A DNA stretch of 14,738 bases from Phellopilus nigrolimitatus (GCA_021029095.1 JAJOHG010000544.1:1-14738); one strand, 5' to 3'. Counted from the first letter of the stretch, positions 1-9,215 are shown. Numbers and translations are program-made. Notes: generated by a model from the letters alone, not told the origin.

Positions 1-2
1 GC

Positions 3-35
3 GGGGAGTTCGACGAGGTCGTGAAGGCGTCATAG
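3..35 (+). CDS. Possible 3' end of an upstream gene (partial)
   Basis: The first bases read in frame 3 as GEFDEVVKAS followed by TAG at 33-35. Nine of the ten codons end in G or C, which resembles a codon-biased fungal gene and differs from the lower-GC sequence that follows. The DNA beyond the stop becomes T-rich, as expected for a 3' untranslated region. Only ten codons are visible, so no family can be named. Chance is a real alternative, because another frame also stays open here. Confidence 0.3.
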   Translation, partial: GEFDEVVKAS

Positions 36-199
36 AGTCGATTTTGGGTTCCGGGATTCGAGAAGCACCGTGCACCTCCTCGCCTTGCTCTGCCTGTTGT
101 ACGTTTTTGGTTGTTTTCGCTACCCATTATTCTTCAGATATGAACCTTCTCTCGTATCAGATACATGATCTTTTTCGTATACACGTACGTGGGTAAGAA

Positions 200-375
200 C
201 ATGTAGTGTCCGTTATTTAGTCGTTCTTCGCACAACATCATTCACGGATATGTATGTTACTTAATAACTTGTCTTAAGTGGACTTCCGTTGCGGTCCTTT
301 CAATGTTTCACATCCTCGCTAACACATGGGCCGCACGTCACGAAACGTTCAAAATCATCGCCAAGAGCGCGTCCT
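200..375. repeat. Diverged copy of 6625-6785 block (array spacer/relic)
   Basis: By eye the block aligns with about 6625-6785 through shared landmarks: GTCCGTTA(C/T)TTA followed by a CTCTTC/GTTCTTC string, then CACATCCTCGC, then GAAACG, then GCGCGTCCTC. Read on the minus strand both copies contain EDALLA followed closely by a stop. This resembles the LDDLTDALSRL segment of the F-box-like first exon, so both may be exon-1 relics. The similarity is patchy and the relic reading is an inference. Confidence 0.4.
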
Positions 376-869
376 CCTCCGGCTCCTGTGGGGATGGGTA
401 TCTGGCGACCAGAAAGCACCCGCCGTGCAGGCGAGGCCTCCTCGAGATCTCTATAATTCCACACATGTACATGGGCCGGGCTTTGCCTATGATGGCGCAC
501 TGAGGATATTCCGTCATCATGCAAAAGCGGTTCGTGCGGCACGGCAAACAGCCCCTACCGCCTGCTATGCTCGCCCGCGCACAACGCCGACAGCTTGAAG
601 CGACAGACGGAGCATGCAGCAGCGGCCGCCCGCACAGGAGGCCCATGGCGTGCCTCAGGCGAGCGGGCCAGTCGACTCCCGGGTTCCCTATCCACCTCCT
701 GCTCCAGCGTGTATACAGAATATTAGTGCTTCGTATGCACGCGTACATGCCATTGATGATCTAGCACGCGCCTTTTGTGAGGCACTAGGTACTACGCACC
801 GCCCCGCATCGGACGGTGCTGGACACGATCGAGCTGTTTGTGTAAAATTGGCGGAGGGGTAAGGAAGGC

Positions 870-1125
870 GCACGCGTGACCGCCTTGAATATCAAGAAAC
901 ACAAACGGCCCTTCCGGAGAAGATAGAGATAGGGCCGGCCGGCGGGGAGACGAGCACTTGAAAAAAAAAAAAAAGAAACGGGGAGAGAAAAATAAAGGAT
1001 GTGGACGCGTGACGTGCGCCGCGTTCGTTCTCGTCGTTAAATTCGACAACATCGGCATATTGGAATAATGAGTATGCGTGAGGAGCCTGGAGCAAAAATG
1101 TGGCTCGTCGAGGCGCGGCAAACTC
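870..1125. repeat. Diverged copy of 9870-10115 block (gene 3 distal upstream flank)
   Basis: Several collinear landmarks match about 9870-10115 in the same order and orientation: TCAAGAAACA, CTCCGGAG/TTCCGGAG, GAGATAGGGCC, AAATAAAGGATG, CGTTC(T/C)CGTCG, GGAGCCTGGAGC, and GCGGC(A/G)AACTCGAA. In the array this block lies upstream of gene 3 but downstream of gene 1. It therefore points to another array unit that once stood to the left of gene 1. Confidence 0.65.
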
Positions 1126-1267
1126 GAACCGTATGCGTCAACGCCAAAATTCGAGGTGATAACAGCAATCAGCTCCAATACTTCTAAGGAAACGAATGCA
1201 TATTAGTCGACATCTCTGGCACGTTTGATGCGACCGTCTGCCACTTACCGAGCAGTCGAAAAGTAGA

Positions 1268-2942
1268 CTATTGCGAAAGCTGGGAATGTCCGGCCTTTCG
1301 TACCAACTTACTCTGTCGCGCAAAAACGACTGCTCCAAATCTCTGAAGCCAGAGTTCCGCAGGATTTCGATAGACCCAGCCCCCGCAATTATCAGACCTC
1401 GTCGCAAACACAGACGCAAAATCCTCCAAAGCCGCCGTATCCATGTGTGGGCAATCTGTGAGGCGAAGTGTCCGGAGTTGCGGAAGTCTGAGGTTTTTTC
1501 TGCGGTCGTCACCTCGTGGTCCAATCCGAGCCGGCCAGAGGCAAGGTCCCTCGAGCATAAGGTGCTCCAGTTTGTCATAACGAAGCAGGATGGCAGTTGA
1601 CGCGGTATAAATGGGCCTCCTGGTATCCACGGCAAGACTGAGCGTCTTCAAGGAATTTGATTTGAGGTCATACATAAGAAGCATGTGCAAGTCCTGTTCA
1701 GCGTCGAAATTATATCTCGCAAGGGAGAGATCAAGATGCAAAGTAAACTGTTCCACGTTAGGCGCTGTCAGTGCTCGACATATATTCCGCGCAATCGGTG
1801 CCGAGTGGGAAGTGAGGCTGAGTGATTGGAGGTTAGGGAGATTGGCTTTGAACAGGTTTCCCTCGAAGTTGAACTCCCTCTCATCAAAGTCCAGAAGAGA
1901 CACTGAGAGATCCTGCAGGTTAGGCTGTGTGTTGAGAAATCGTAGCAACATATTTAGTTCGCCTTCCGTCCCCTCCGAAGTAAACTGGACGGTCGTTATA
2001 GTAGGTTTCCAACGCAGGTCAGAAGTGAGCTGAGTCCAAAGAGCGGTCTCCGGGACATGGCCTCTTAGATACACTGATGAAAGGCTTGGAAGCATCCATG
2101 TACGGTAGAAATCAATCGTGCGACTGTCACCTTCTGCTAGACTGTATTCGTCTGCCGGAAGGTAGTCATCGATGATCGTCAAGGTAGTAAGAGAAAGGAC
2201 TCCGAGACCGGTGGTCGCAGATCCAAGATGAATCAAGAAACCCTTGCGTTCCTCAAGAAATCCACTCAGACCCAAATCCACCAAGAACTTAAATTCCCCC
2301 CATCGTACTTTGTGCTCAAGGACGATCTCAAGGAAGCTTCTCCGGAGTTCCTCAAAATCATCGCCTTTGTACGCAGAAAGTTCCACGGTCAGCCGACGAT
2401 TCCCACTTCGAGCCAGGCGCAACCTCAGTTCCGCGGGGTTGTGAAGGTTTGATACGCGTGTCCATAGTTTTGGGAGGTTGAGAGCGATGGTGCGGAAGCG
2501 GCGGCACACGCGCGAGACGACGTTACAGAACTCTTCCTTTCCATGCCGGAGTTCTGCATCGCCACAGAGTTCGAAGATAGATCCCAGGATTTCGTCTGGC
2601 AGCTGCGACAAGCCGCGATGCTGAATAGCAGGTAAGGCTTCAGAGCGGAAAGCCTCGAGTTTGTGCTCGACATCGCGAAGCAAGGCGCTAAGAGTGTCGC
2701 GCGTATCCTTCAGGCAGGTTAGTGAAGACTGCTCGGTCAAGCTGCTGGTATTCGAGGCTGCATAAACCAAAGAAAACTAAGCTCAGGCTCGAGAGAAGGG
2801 AATGGCTGGCTCACGTCGAGTCCCGTCCAGTTACCCAACACTGCATTCCGTGCAGAGCACCTCCTTGAGACCTTAAGCGCGATAAAGCATTGATTAGGTC
2901 GTCGAGTGACTTCACCGACACTGTATCCGACTTTTCAGGCAT
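1268..2942 (-). CDS. F-box-like/LRR protein, paralog 1, possibly decaying
   Basis: Predicted substrate-recruiting F-box-like protein; the F-box motif (QLPDEILGSIFELC, then VSRVCRRFRTIALNLPKLW) normally docks to Skp1 in an SCF ubiquitin ligase, which is family knowledge. Leucine-rich segments follow (NLPNLQSLSLTSHS, YDKLEHLMLEGPCLW, LPQLRTLRLTDCPHM). The model is exon 1 at 2815-2942 (starts MPEKSDTVS) and exon 2 at 1268-2744, about 534 residues. Compared with its two sisters it lacks 14 nt just after intron 1. Splicing to the CAGCAG acceptor 13 or 16 nt beyond the homologous one restores the frame. One extra base at about 1385-1392 replaces the conserved tail (DLEQSFLRD..WYERP) with an unrelated 36-residue end. 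In the sister frame the tail reads on to a GTAAGT donor at 1248 and, if spliced to 1183, stops at 1169-1171. It may be a recent pseudogene or a sequencing artefact. Confidence 0.72.
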
Positions 2943-3666
2943 TGAGGAAATCCAAGGGTTTAGTAATAGCGGGAGCTAGGAAAGACAGGTATTCTCGGTT
3001 GAGAAAAATCCTAATGTGGAAATCCTCTTGAGACACAGCCACATCAAAAATAGTCACGCTTGCTCGCGTTGACGAAGTTTCCCGAGCCACATCTGACTAG
3101 CGGTGGTCTAACATCCTTACAAACCCATCATCACTAATTTCTACTCCAGAAAGAATCTTCCTCGCTGTGGTCACCTTTTTTTCTCTTCCTTCCTTATCTC
3201 TGCTATTATGTCTATGCCTCGACAGAACTTTACTATAAAACATCAAATACATGTATGTACATACAACCTTCATTCATAGATCATCCGAAGATTCGTCAAC
3301 AAATTCACTTCAAGCACACTCCCATACAATCCTTCAAATCCAGATAACCTTTATAGCTCTACGCGTCTACATGCAAAGAAATCGCCGCCAACAGCCCAAG
3401 GAAGCGTGACGCATCCTTCTCGTCCTCCTTCTCGCAAAATCTGACAGACTCGTGTTCACCCACGAACTTGAATGTGAGCGGCTTGCAGTCTCAGTGACGC
3501 TCCATATTCACATAGTACCGCATGTACGTGATGCGCCCACGCACCGTGTCCAGTGCTGAATGGGTCGCTTGGCACAGCGAATGGACGGGAAGGTCGTGTA
3601 ACTGACTTGTCTTCGTCAAAGCGATACCAACGACAAATCGTGAGTCAGCAATTACCTCCAATACAT
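2943..3666. other. Spacer between array genes 1 and 2, duplicated at 6800-7440
   Basis: No gene is supported. In gene orientation this holds the 3' flank of gene 2 and the promoter of gene 1, including the shared 20-bp motif at 3083-3102. About 2960-3690 is collinear with about 6800-7440. Shared landmarks are ACAACCTTCATTCAT, CAAAGAAATCGCCGCCAAC/GAAGAAATCGCCGCCAAC, TTCTCGCAAAATCTGACA, CACCCACGAACTTGAATGTG and TCGTGTAACTGACTTGTC. The conserved stop-proximal intron of gene 2 (3693-3748) reaches into its edge. Confidence 0.7.
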
Positions 3667-3690
3667 TTAATTTGAGTCAGCAACGGGGAA
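2960..3690. repeat. Segmental duplicate A of array spacer (pairs with 6800-7440)
   Basis: Long, obvious, collinear similarity to about 6800-7440 is visible over the whole block with small indels, so it is a duplicated DNA segment and not a transposon. No terminal inverted repeats or target-site duplications are visible. It joins gene 1's promoter to gene 2's 3' end, whereas its partner joins an orphan promoter to gene 3's 3' end. Confidence 0.8.
3083..3102 (-). promoter_or_regulatory. Shared 20-bp upstream motif, gene 1
   Basis: The plus-strand string CGAGCCACATCTGACTAGCG lies about 141-160 bp upstream of the gene 1 start codon. Nearly the same string stands at a similar distance before genes 2 and 3, and once more without a gene. 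Retention amid diverged flanks suggests a promoter element, although simple shared ancestry of the flank is the alternative. Confidence 0.45.
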
Positions 3691-3692
3691 AA

Positions 3693-3748
3693 CTAGGCAA
3701 ACGACTGCATATCAGTGATACGCTTCGTCTGACATGTCTGTCACATAC
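3693..3748 (-). other. Stop-overlapping intron of F-box-like paralog 2
   Basis: In gene orientation the segment starts GTATGTGACAG, has a CACTGATATGCA branch-like box and ends TTTGCCTAG. The same box and borders recur in paralog 3 (7441-7496) and, with a GTAAGT donor, in paralog 1 (1184-1248), so the intron predates the duplications. Here the annotated stop codon is inside it, so splicing decides the C terminus. Confidence 0.6.
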
Positions 3749-5472
3749 TTGGTTTAGGAAAAAGTGTTTGATTCTCTATAAAAAACTTGGTACGTCCAGG
3801 CCTCTCGTACCAATCGACCTTGTCGCGCAAAAACGATTGTTCCAGATCTCTGCGTAAGCCAGGCTTTTCCACGATCTCGACCGACGCAGCCTCCCCGACC
3901 ACAGACCTCGTGCCAAACGCAGTGGCAAGCTTCTCCACGAAGAGCCCGTTCATTCGCGGGCAATCCGTCAGGCGAAGTGTCCGTAGATGGGGAAGTCTGT
4001 CACGTTTCTTTAAGTCGACCTGACCACCGGGCGGCCAGAGATACGCTCCCTCAAGCGCAAGGTGTTCCAATTTGCCATAACTGTGAAGAATGGCATCCGA
4101 GGCAGTAAAAGGGGGCTGCTTGATATCCCCCGTGACCGCAAGACTGAGCATTTTTAGGGAAGCTAATTTGAGCTCGAAGATAAGAAGCATGTACAAGTCG
4201 TTTTCAACATCATCATTATCTTCCGAGGCTGAAAGATCAAGATGCAAACAAAACCGTTCCACGTTAGGCGCCATTAACGCACGACCTATTTTCCGCACCA
4301 TCCGAGTCGAGTGCGAAGTGAAGCTGAGCGATCGGAGGTTTGGGAGATTAGCTATGGAGAAATCATCCTCGAAGTTAGGTACGTCCTCGTTATTTCCCAA
4401 AAGAGACACCGATAGATCCTGCAGGTTAGGCTGCGTGTTGAGAAATCGCAGTAACGTATCCAGCTCGTCTTCCATTCCACGCGAACGAAAGTGGACGGAC
4501 GTTAGAAGAGGTTTCCAGCGTAGGTCGGAAGGAAGTTCAGTCCATAGCGCAGATCTGGGGACATGATAGCGCAAATGCACAGATGATAGGCTTGGAAGTT
4601 TCCATGACCAGAAGAATTCTGGAGTGAAGCCAGGTACTGAACGGAGGTCAGCTGGATAAACGCGATCATCGTTGATCGTCAAATCGGTGAGAGAAGGAAA
4701 TTCGAGAAATTGGGTCGTAGACGTAAGATTGGAGAAGACCTCTCTACGTTTATCAGTCGACATATCTTCCCAGATCAAGAACTTGAACGCCCTCCACCGT
4801 TCTTTGTGCTCGAGGACGAGTTCCAAAAACTTTCCCCGGTGCTTTACGAAATCAGAGTGATTGCGCACGATTAGCTCCACGGTCAGCCAACAATTCTCGC
4901 TACGAGCCAGGCGTCGCTCCAATTCAGCGGGGCTGTGAAGATTTGATACCCGCGCCCATAGTTTTGGGAGCTTGAGAGCGATGGCGCGGAAGCGGTGACA
5001 CACGCGCGAAATGATGTTGCAAAACCCTGCTGATTTATACTTGATTTCCCCGTCGTCACAAAGTTCGAAGATGGATCCCAGGATATCATCCGGCAGTTGC
5101 GCGAAGCCGTGATGTTGAATGGCAGGTAGAGCTTCAGCGCAATAAGCCTCGAGTTTGTGCTCGACATCGCGAAGCAGGACGCTAAGAGTGTCGCGCGTAT
5201 TCTTCAGGCGGAATAGCGAAGACTTGGATGCTTCGACCGCTCTGTCAAGCTGCTTGTATTCGACACTGTATAGATATCGAGTAAAAACAAGTTTGAGCGA
5301 TTGGGAGCTCGAGAAAAGGGGATGGCTGGCAGCCGCTGGCTCACGCTGAGTCCCATCCATTTATCCAACATTCCTTTCCGCGCAGAGCGCCTCCTTGGGC
5401 CTTCAAGCGCGACAATGCATCCGTTAGGTCGTCGAGTGCCTTCAGCGATACTGTATCCGGGTTTTCAGGCAT
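3741..5472 (-). CDS. F-box-like/LRR protein, paralog 2
   Basis: Intact array member and predicted SCF-type substrate adaptor. Exon 1 at 5345-5472 encodes MPENPDTVSLKALDDLTDAL. A 79-nt intron (5266-5344, GTGAGC...CTATACAG) joins in frame to exon 2 at 3741-5265, giving 550 residues. Residues about 44-85 are heptad-like (KQLDRAVEAS...LLRDVEHKLEA). The F-box-like motif spans about 97-150 (QLPDDILGSIFELC, ISRVCHRFRAIAL, LW), followed by degenerate leucine-rich segments up to LPHLRTLRLTDCPRM. The start was chosen by homology with paralogs 1 and 3; an in-frame ATG at 5535 adds 21 residues not shared with them. The TGA stop lies inside a GTATGTGA splice-donor string. If that 56-nt intron (3693-3748) is removed, the last codons change and the protein stops at 3667-3669 instead (tail IFPVADSN). 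The substrate cannot be read from sequence. Confidence 0.83.
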
Positions 5473-5598
5473 TGAGAGCTCGGGGATAGCGAGAGATTGA
5501 TAAGAGGCAGGCTGCCACGAGGAAAAAAATTTCATGAAGGCATGTTAGGTAACGGCGATCGTGAGTTTAGACTCCGCCACGCATTCGTAAAAGGCTTT

Positions 5599-5618
5599 CG
5601 AGCCACATCTGGGGAGCG
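5599..5618 (-). promoter_or_regulatory. Shared 20-bp upstream motif, gene 2
   Basis: CGAGCCACATCTGGGGAGCG on the plus strand, about 127-146 bp upstream of the gene 2 start. It differs from the gene 1 copy by three consecutive substitutions (GGG for ACT). The surrounding sequence is much less alike than the motif itself. Confidence 0.4.
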
Positions 5619-5869
5619 ATGGCGTAGCTTTTCTCTGAACATACCGTCGTACTTCTCTGTCCGTCTGAAATGACGAATGCCGTAGTTAAAGCATGGTTTT
5701 GTTTTGGTTGCCTATTCATTCATTTGTCCATCGGCTTGCCTTTTGCCATCGCCGCTATGCAGATTCAACGACTTCGCTATGTAACAACGCGATTCTCAAG
5801 CTTTTTTGATTTTGCCCATTCTGGTGGCCGGGATGATACAAATATGCTAGTCATCGCGTTTCAGTGCGC

Positions 5870-6170
5870 TGGCTCGCCTATTGTGGTACAGAAATCTAGT
5901 TCTCTCGCACATGTTTTTTCCTCACACACATCTGAATTGTTTGAATGGGCTTCACTCTTACTCTTATTCTTACATGGCTCGTCCAGCTGTTCGCTTGAGA
6001 AGGCTCCGGAGCTCGCGTACTCTTTTTATTCACTTATGTCTTCGACTAAATCAGCCAGCATGTCGAACACGTTCATCTGGATTCCGACCGAGATGCGTGA
6101 AACACTGCTTCGAAAACTTCACAAAAAGCAAATTCACTCAGCAGACAAGCAAGATTGAGACATATTCAGA
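5870..6170. repeat. Diverged flank duplicate (pairs with 9520-9760)
   Basis: Collinear landmarks shared with about 9520-9760 include GCTAG...ATCGCGTTTCAGTGCGC / GCTAG...ATTGCGTTCCAGCGCAG, CACATC(T/C)GAATT, TTGA(GA/CA)AGGCTCC(G/A)GAGCT, GTCT(TC/GC)GACTAA, and TTC(ATC/GCC)TGGAT(T/C)CC. It is part of the same large duplication that carries genes 2 and 3. Confidence 0.6.
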
Positions 6171-6734
6171 GCCTCAGCAGTGGAAAGCAATATAGAAAAC
6201 AGCAAATGTGTCGTACAAATTCATTCGTAGCTTAGTATTGTATATGTATATCAAATAAAAGGATGTTGGGCGAGAAATTGATAGTTACCTAGATATAGCA
6301 GGTGCACTTTTATAGCTGCTGTACACGCTGCATACTCATTCTAGGCATTTTTGTGTCGAATGACAAGGCGTAGAAGGCCTGAGCCGGCACATCCGACGTG
6401 CATCGAGACCTCGCTACGTCCGAGTCACACCGTCAACCTAACTCGTCTCAATCTGACCGGCGACTGTCATTGTCCATGCAAAGACCTGGGTGTAATTCTG
6501 CAGACTACTGTAATTATGTTCAAAGACATGTATATCGTTTCCCTCGGGCCGGTCATATTTTCTTCCGGAATCCTTTTCCGTGCACCGAAGCGTTTGAGTT
6601 TTCCAAAGACTTCCAAGGAGCTGTAGCGTCCGTTACTTACCCGCTCTTCACTTTCCGAGACATGTTAATAAATTCTCATAAGCTCATACACTTTCCGTTC
6701 GACCCCACATCCTCGCGCGCAACAAAACGAAACG

Positions 6735-6790
6735 AAAGCGCTCAAATCACCGCGAGCAGCGCGTCCTCGACCTCCCTGATGCGTGCGAGA
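6735..6790 (-). pseudogene. Possible exon-1 relic of a fourth F-box-like copy
   Basis: On the minus strand this stretch reads REVEDALLAVI then TGA, which resembles the LDDLTDALSRLK core of the array's first exon. It lies about 130-150 bp from the orphan copy of the shared upstream motif at 6908-6927, which is where a start codon would be expected. The rest of the gene is absent. The protein match is short and this reading is an inference from position. Confidence 0.3.
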
Positions 6791-6799
6791 GTTTGGCAA

Positions 6800-7440
6800 T
6801 AGTGAGAGCTTGGAAAGACAGGCATTCCCGGTTCAGGGAAAATCATGGTGGAAATCCTTACAGCATCAAGAAGTTGTCTCATTTAAACTCACTTTGACGA
6901 AGTTTTCCAAGCCACATCTGACTAGCGATTCCACATCACTGATTTCTATTACAGAAAGAATCTGCCTGTAATCACCTCCTTTTTCTCTTCCTTTCTTATG
7001 TCTGCTATTATGCCTATGCCACATCATACATGTACATGTACAACCTTCATTCATGAATCATCTGAAGATCCGTCAATAAATTCACTTTAAGTACCCTCAC
7101 ATACGATCCTTCAAATACAGGCAACCCCCATAGCTTAACGCATCTACATGTGAAGAAATCGCCGCCAACGGCTCAACAAAGTGTCGCATCCTTCTCGTGC
7201 TCCTTCTCGCAAAATCTGACATTCGTGCTCACCCACGAACTTGAATGTGGGTAGTTTGCAGTCTCAGTGACATTCCGCAGAACCGCATGTACGTGGCGGA
7301 CACGCGCACCCAGTTGAGTACTGAATGGTCGCTCGGCATGACATATGGACGGGAGGGTCGTGTAACTGACTTGTCATCTCAAAGCGATATCAACGACAAA
7401 TCGCGCAGCAATCAACTCCAATACATAAAATTTTAGAAAC
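6800..7440. repeat. Segmental duplicate B of array spacer (pairs with 2960-3690)
   Basis: This is the partner of 2960-3690. It keeps the order promoter flank, middle spacer and 3' flank of the next gene. No intact gene stands on its promoter side, implying deletion of one gene after the duplication. Confidence 0.8.
6908..6927 (-). promoter_or_regulatory. Orphan copy of the shared 20-bp upstream motif
   Basis: CAAGCCACATCTGACTAGCG differs by one base from the gene 1 copy. No intact gene follows at the expected distance, only the putative exon-1 relic at about 6735-6790. Confidence 0.35.
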
Positions 7441-7496
7441 CTGAGCAAACGATTGCATATCAGTGATACGCTTGGTTCGATATGTCTGCCACATAC
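7441..7496 (-). other. 3'-UTR intron of F-box-like paralog 3
   Basis: In gene orientation it begins CAG|GTATGT, contains CACTGATATGCA and ends TTTGCTCAG (56 nt). It is the ortholog of the stop-proximal introns in paralogs 1 and 2. The paralog 3 stop codon (TAA, 7523-7525) precedes the exon junction by only about 26 nt. That is closer than the roughly 50-nt rule for nonsense-mediated decay. Confidence 0.6.
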
Positions 7497-7522
7497 CTGA
7501 TCGTTGAGAACGTGTTTGATTG

Positions 7523-9215
7523 TTAAAACCGGGTACGTCCGGGCCTCTCGTACCAATCAACCTTGTCGCGCAAGCATGATTGTTCCAGATCTCTGCGTAA
7601 GCCAGACTTTCGGATGATCTCGACGGACCCAGCCTCCGCGATCTCAGACCTCGAGGCAAAAGCAGCGGCGAGCTCCTCTACGAACAGCGCCTCCATTCGC
7701 GGGCAATCCGTGAGGCGGAGTGTCCGTAACCGGGGGAGTCTGACGTGTTTTTCGGAGTCAACTCGATCATCGGGCGGCCAGAGATAGGGTCCCTCAAGCG
7801 CGAGGTGTTCCAATTTGTCATAATAGTGCAGGATGGCCTCCGAGACAGTATAGTAGGGCCGCTTTGTATCCACGGTAAGGCTGAGTGTCTTCAGGGAAGC
7901 TGATTTGTGCTCAAACAGGAGCATGCTCAAGTCCTTCTCAATATCAGCTTTACCTTCCGGGGGTGAAAGATCGAAATGTAGATAAAATTGTTCCACGTTC
8001 GGCGCCACTAATGCATGACATAGTTTCTGCGCCATCAGGGACGAGTAGGAAGTGAGGCTGAGCGATCGGAGGTTTGGGAGATTGGTTACGAACAAGTTTT
8101 CCTCGGACTCTTCCTCGTTAACGTCCTCGGTTCCCAAAAGAGTCACCGAGAGATTCCGCAGGTTAGGCTGTGTGCTGAGAAATCGCAGCAGCATATCCAG
8201 CTCTTCTTCAATTCCAAGCGAAAGAAAGTGGACGGACGTTAAGGTAGGTTTCCAGCGTACGTCGGAAGGAATTCCAGCCCATAGCGTAGGTCTGGGGACA
8301 TGATAGCCCAAATGCACAGATGACAGACTTGGAAGTTTCCATGTCAAGTGGAATTCTGGAATGTGTCCATCTCCTGTGCGGTGGCCAGCTGCTGAAGCGC
8401 TTTGATCATCGTTGATCGTCAAGGTGGTGAGAGAAGGAAGTTCGAGACCAAGGGTCATAAGCATAAGATTAACCCAGACTTCGATACGTTGCTTCGACGT
8501 CATCACGTCCCAAATAAAGAACTTGAACACCCTCCACCGTTCTTTGTGCTCGAGGACGAGCTCGATAAACTTTCCCCGGTGCTTTACGAAATCAGAGTGA
8601 TTGTGCACGATTAACTCCACGGTTAGCCAACGATTTCCACTTCGAGCCAGGCGCAGCCTCAGTTCCGCGGGGCTGTGTAGATTTGACACGCGTGTCCACA
8701 ATCTTGGGGATTTGAGGGCGATGGCGCGGAAGCGGCGACACACGCGCGAGACGACGTTACAGGACTCTTCCTTTCCACACTCGAGTTCTCCGTCGTCGCA
8801 GAGTTCGAAGATAGACCCCAGGATCTCATCTGGCAAATGCGCGAAGCCGTGATGCTGAATAACAGGTAAGGCTTTGGAGCGGAAAGCCTCGAGTTTGTGC
8901 TCGACATCGAGAAGCAAGGCGTTAAGAGTGTCGCGCGTATTCTTCAGGCGGGTTAACGAAGACTGCGATGCTTCGACTGCTTGGTCAAGCTCCTGATCCT
9001 CGACACTGTATATATATATATATGTATCGAGTAAAAGTAAGTTTGAGCGATTGGGAGCTCGGGGGAACGGGATGGCTGGCTTACGCCGCGTTCTGTCCAG
9101 TTATCCAACACTCATCATTTCCGCACAGAGGGCCTCCCTGAGCCTTCAAGCGCGACAAAGCATCAGTGAGGTCGTCGAGTGCCTTCATCGGCACCGTGTC
9201 TGCATTTCTGAGCAT
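7523..9215 (-). CDS. F-box-like/LRR protein, paralog 3
   Basis: Intact array member of 537 residues, a predicted SCF-type adaptor. Exon 1 at 9085-9215 starts MLRNADTVPMKALDDLTDAL. The 79-nt intron at 9006-9084 (GTAAGCC...TATACAG) holds a TA dinucleotide run (9009-9023) and has the same length as paralog 2's. Exon 2 at 7523-9005 continues in frame (VEDQELDQAVEASQSS, then DVEHKLEAF). The F-box-like motif HLPDEILGSIFELC is followed by VSRVCRRFRAIALKSPRLW and leucine-rich segments such as NLPNLRSLSLTSYS, YDKLEHLALEGPYLW and LPRLRTLRLTDCPRM. The tail DLEQSCLRDKVDWYERPGRTRF ends earlier than in paralog 2, where FIENQTLFP follows, because a small deletion places TAA there. The start was set by alignment with paralogs 1 and 2. 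Confidence 0.83.
9009..9023. repeat. TA dinucleotide run in intron 1 of paralog 3
   Basis: A perfect alternating TA run immediately next to the 3' splice site on the minus strand. Paralog 2 has only GTATAGATATC at the same place, so the run expanded after the duplication. Confidence 0.8.

Larger units (their letters stand above)
36..1168. other. Intergenic region with duplicated fragments, no supported gene
   Basis: I see no convincing gene here; the open frames are short, overlap on both strands and have no recognisable domain. Two stretches are diverged copies of flanking DNA elsewhere in the F-box-like array: about 200-375 resembles about 6625-6785, and about 870-1125 resembles about 9870-10115. 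A 14-base A tract lies at 961-974. The region is best read as leftover spacer from a further array unit. Confidence 0.6.
5473..7440. other. Long spacer between array genes 2 and 3 with duplicated blocks and a gene relic
   Basis: No intact gene is supported over nearly 2 kb. Blocks in order are: gene 2's promoter flank (about 5480-5640, resembling 9240-9400); about 5870-6170, resembling 9520-9760; a short match at about 6490-6550 with 9850-9880 (CAAAGACATGTA); about 6625-6785, resembling 200-375; and about 6800-7440, resembling 2960-3690. An open frame at 5670-6158 (162 codons) is not conserved as an open frame in the duplicate and has no recognisable domain, so I do not call it a gene. Confidence 0.6.

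Noticed and set aside
338..748. 136-codon minus-strand open frame
   Set aside because: Only its last dozen residues resemble anything (a possible exon-1 relic); the rest has no domain and alternative frames are equally open.
961..974. A14 tract as the tail of a retroposed element
   Set aside because: No target-site duplication or reverse-transcriptase-like coding is visible, and the duplicate at 9870-10115 lacks the tract, so a simple local expansion is enough.
792..1178. 128-codon minus-strand open frame downstream of gene 1
   Set aside because: It runs through the A14 tract as poly-Phe and has no domain; the block is duplicated flank DNA.
5472..5535. Earlier ATG for F-box-like paralog 2
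   Set aside because: The added 21 residues are not shared with paralogs 1 and 3, which start at the homologous ATG.
5670..6158. 162-codon plus-strand open frame with a hydrophobic start
   Set aside because: Its duplicate at about 9400-9760 does not keep the frame, there is no recognisable domain, and it sits in the promoter flank of gene 2.
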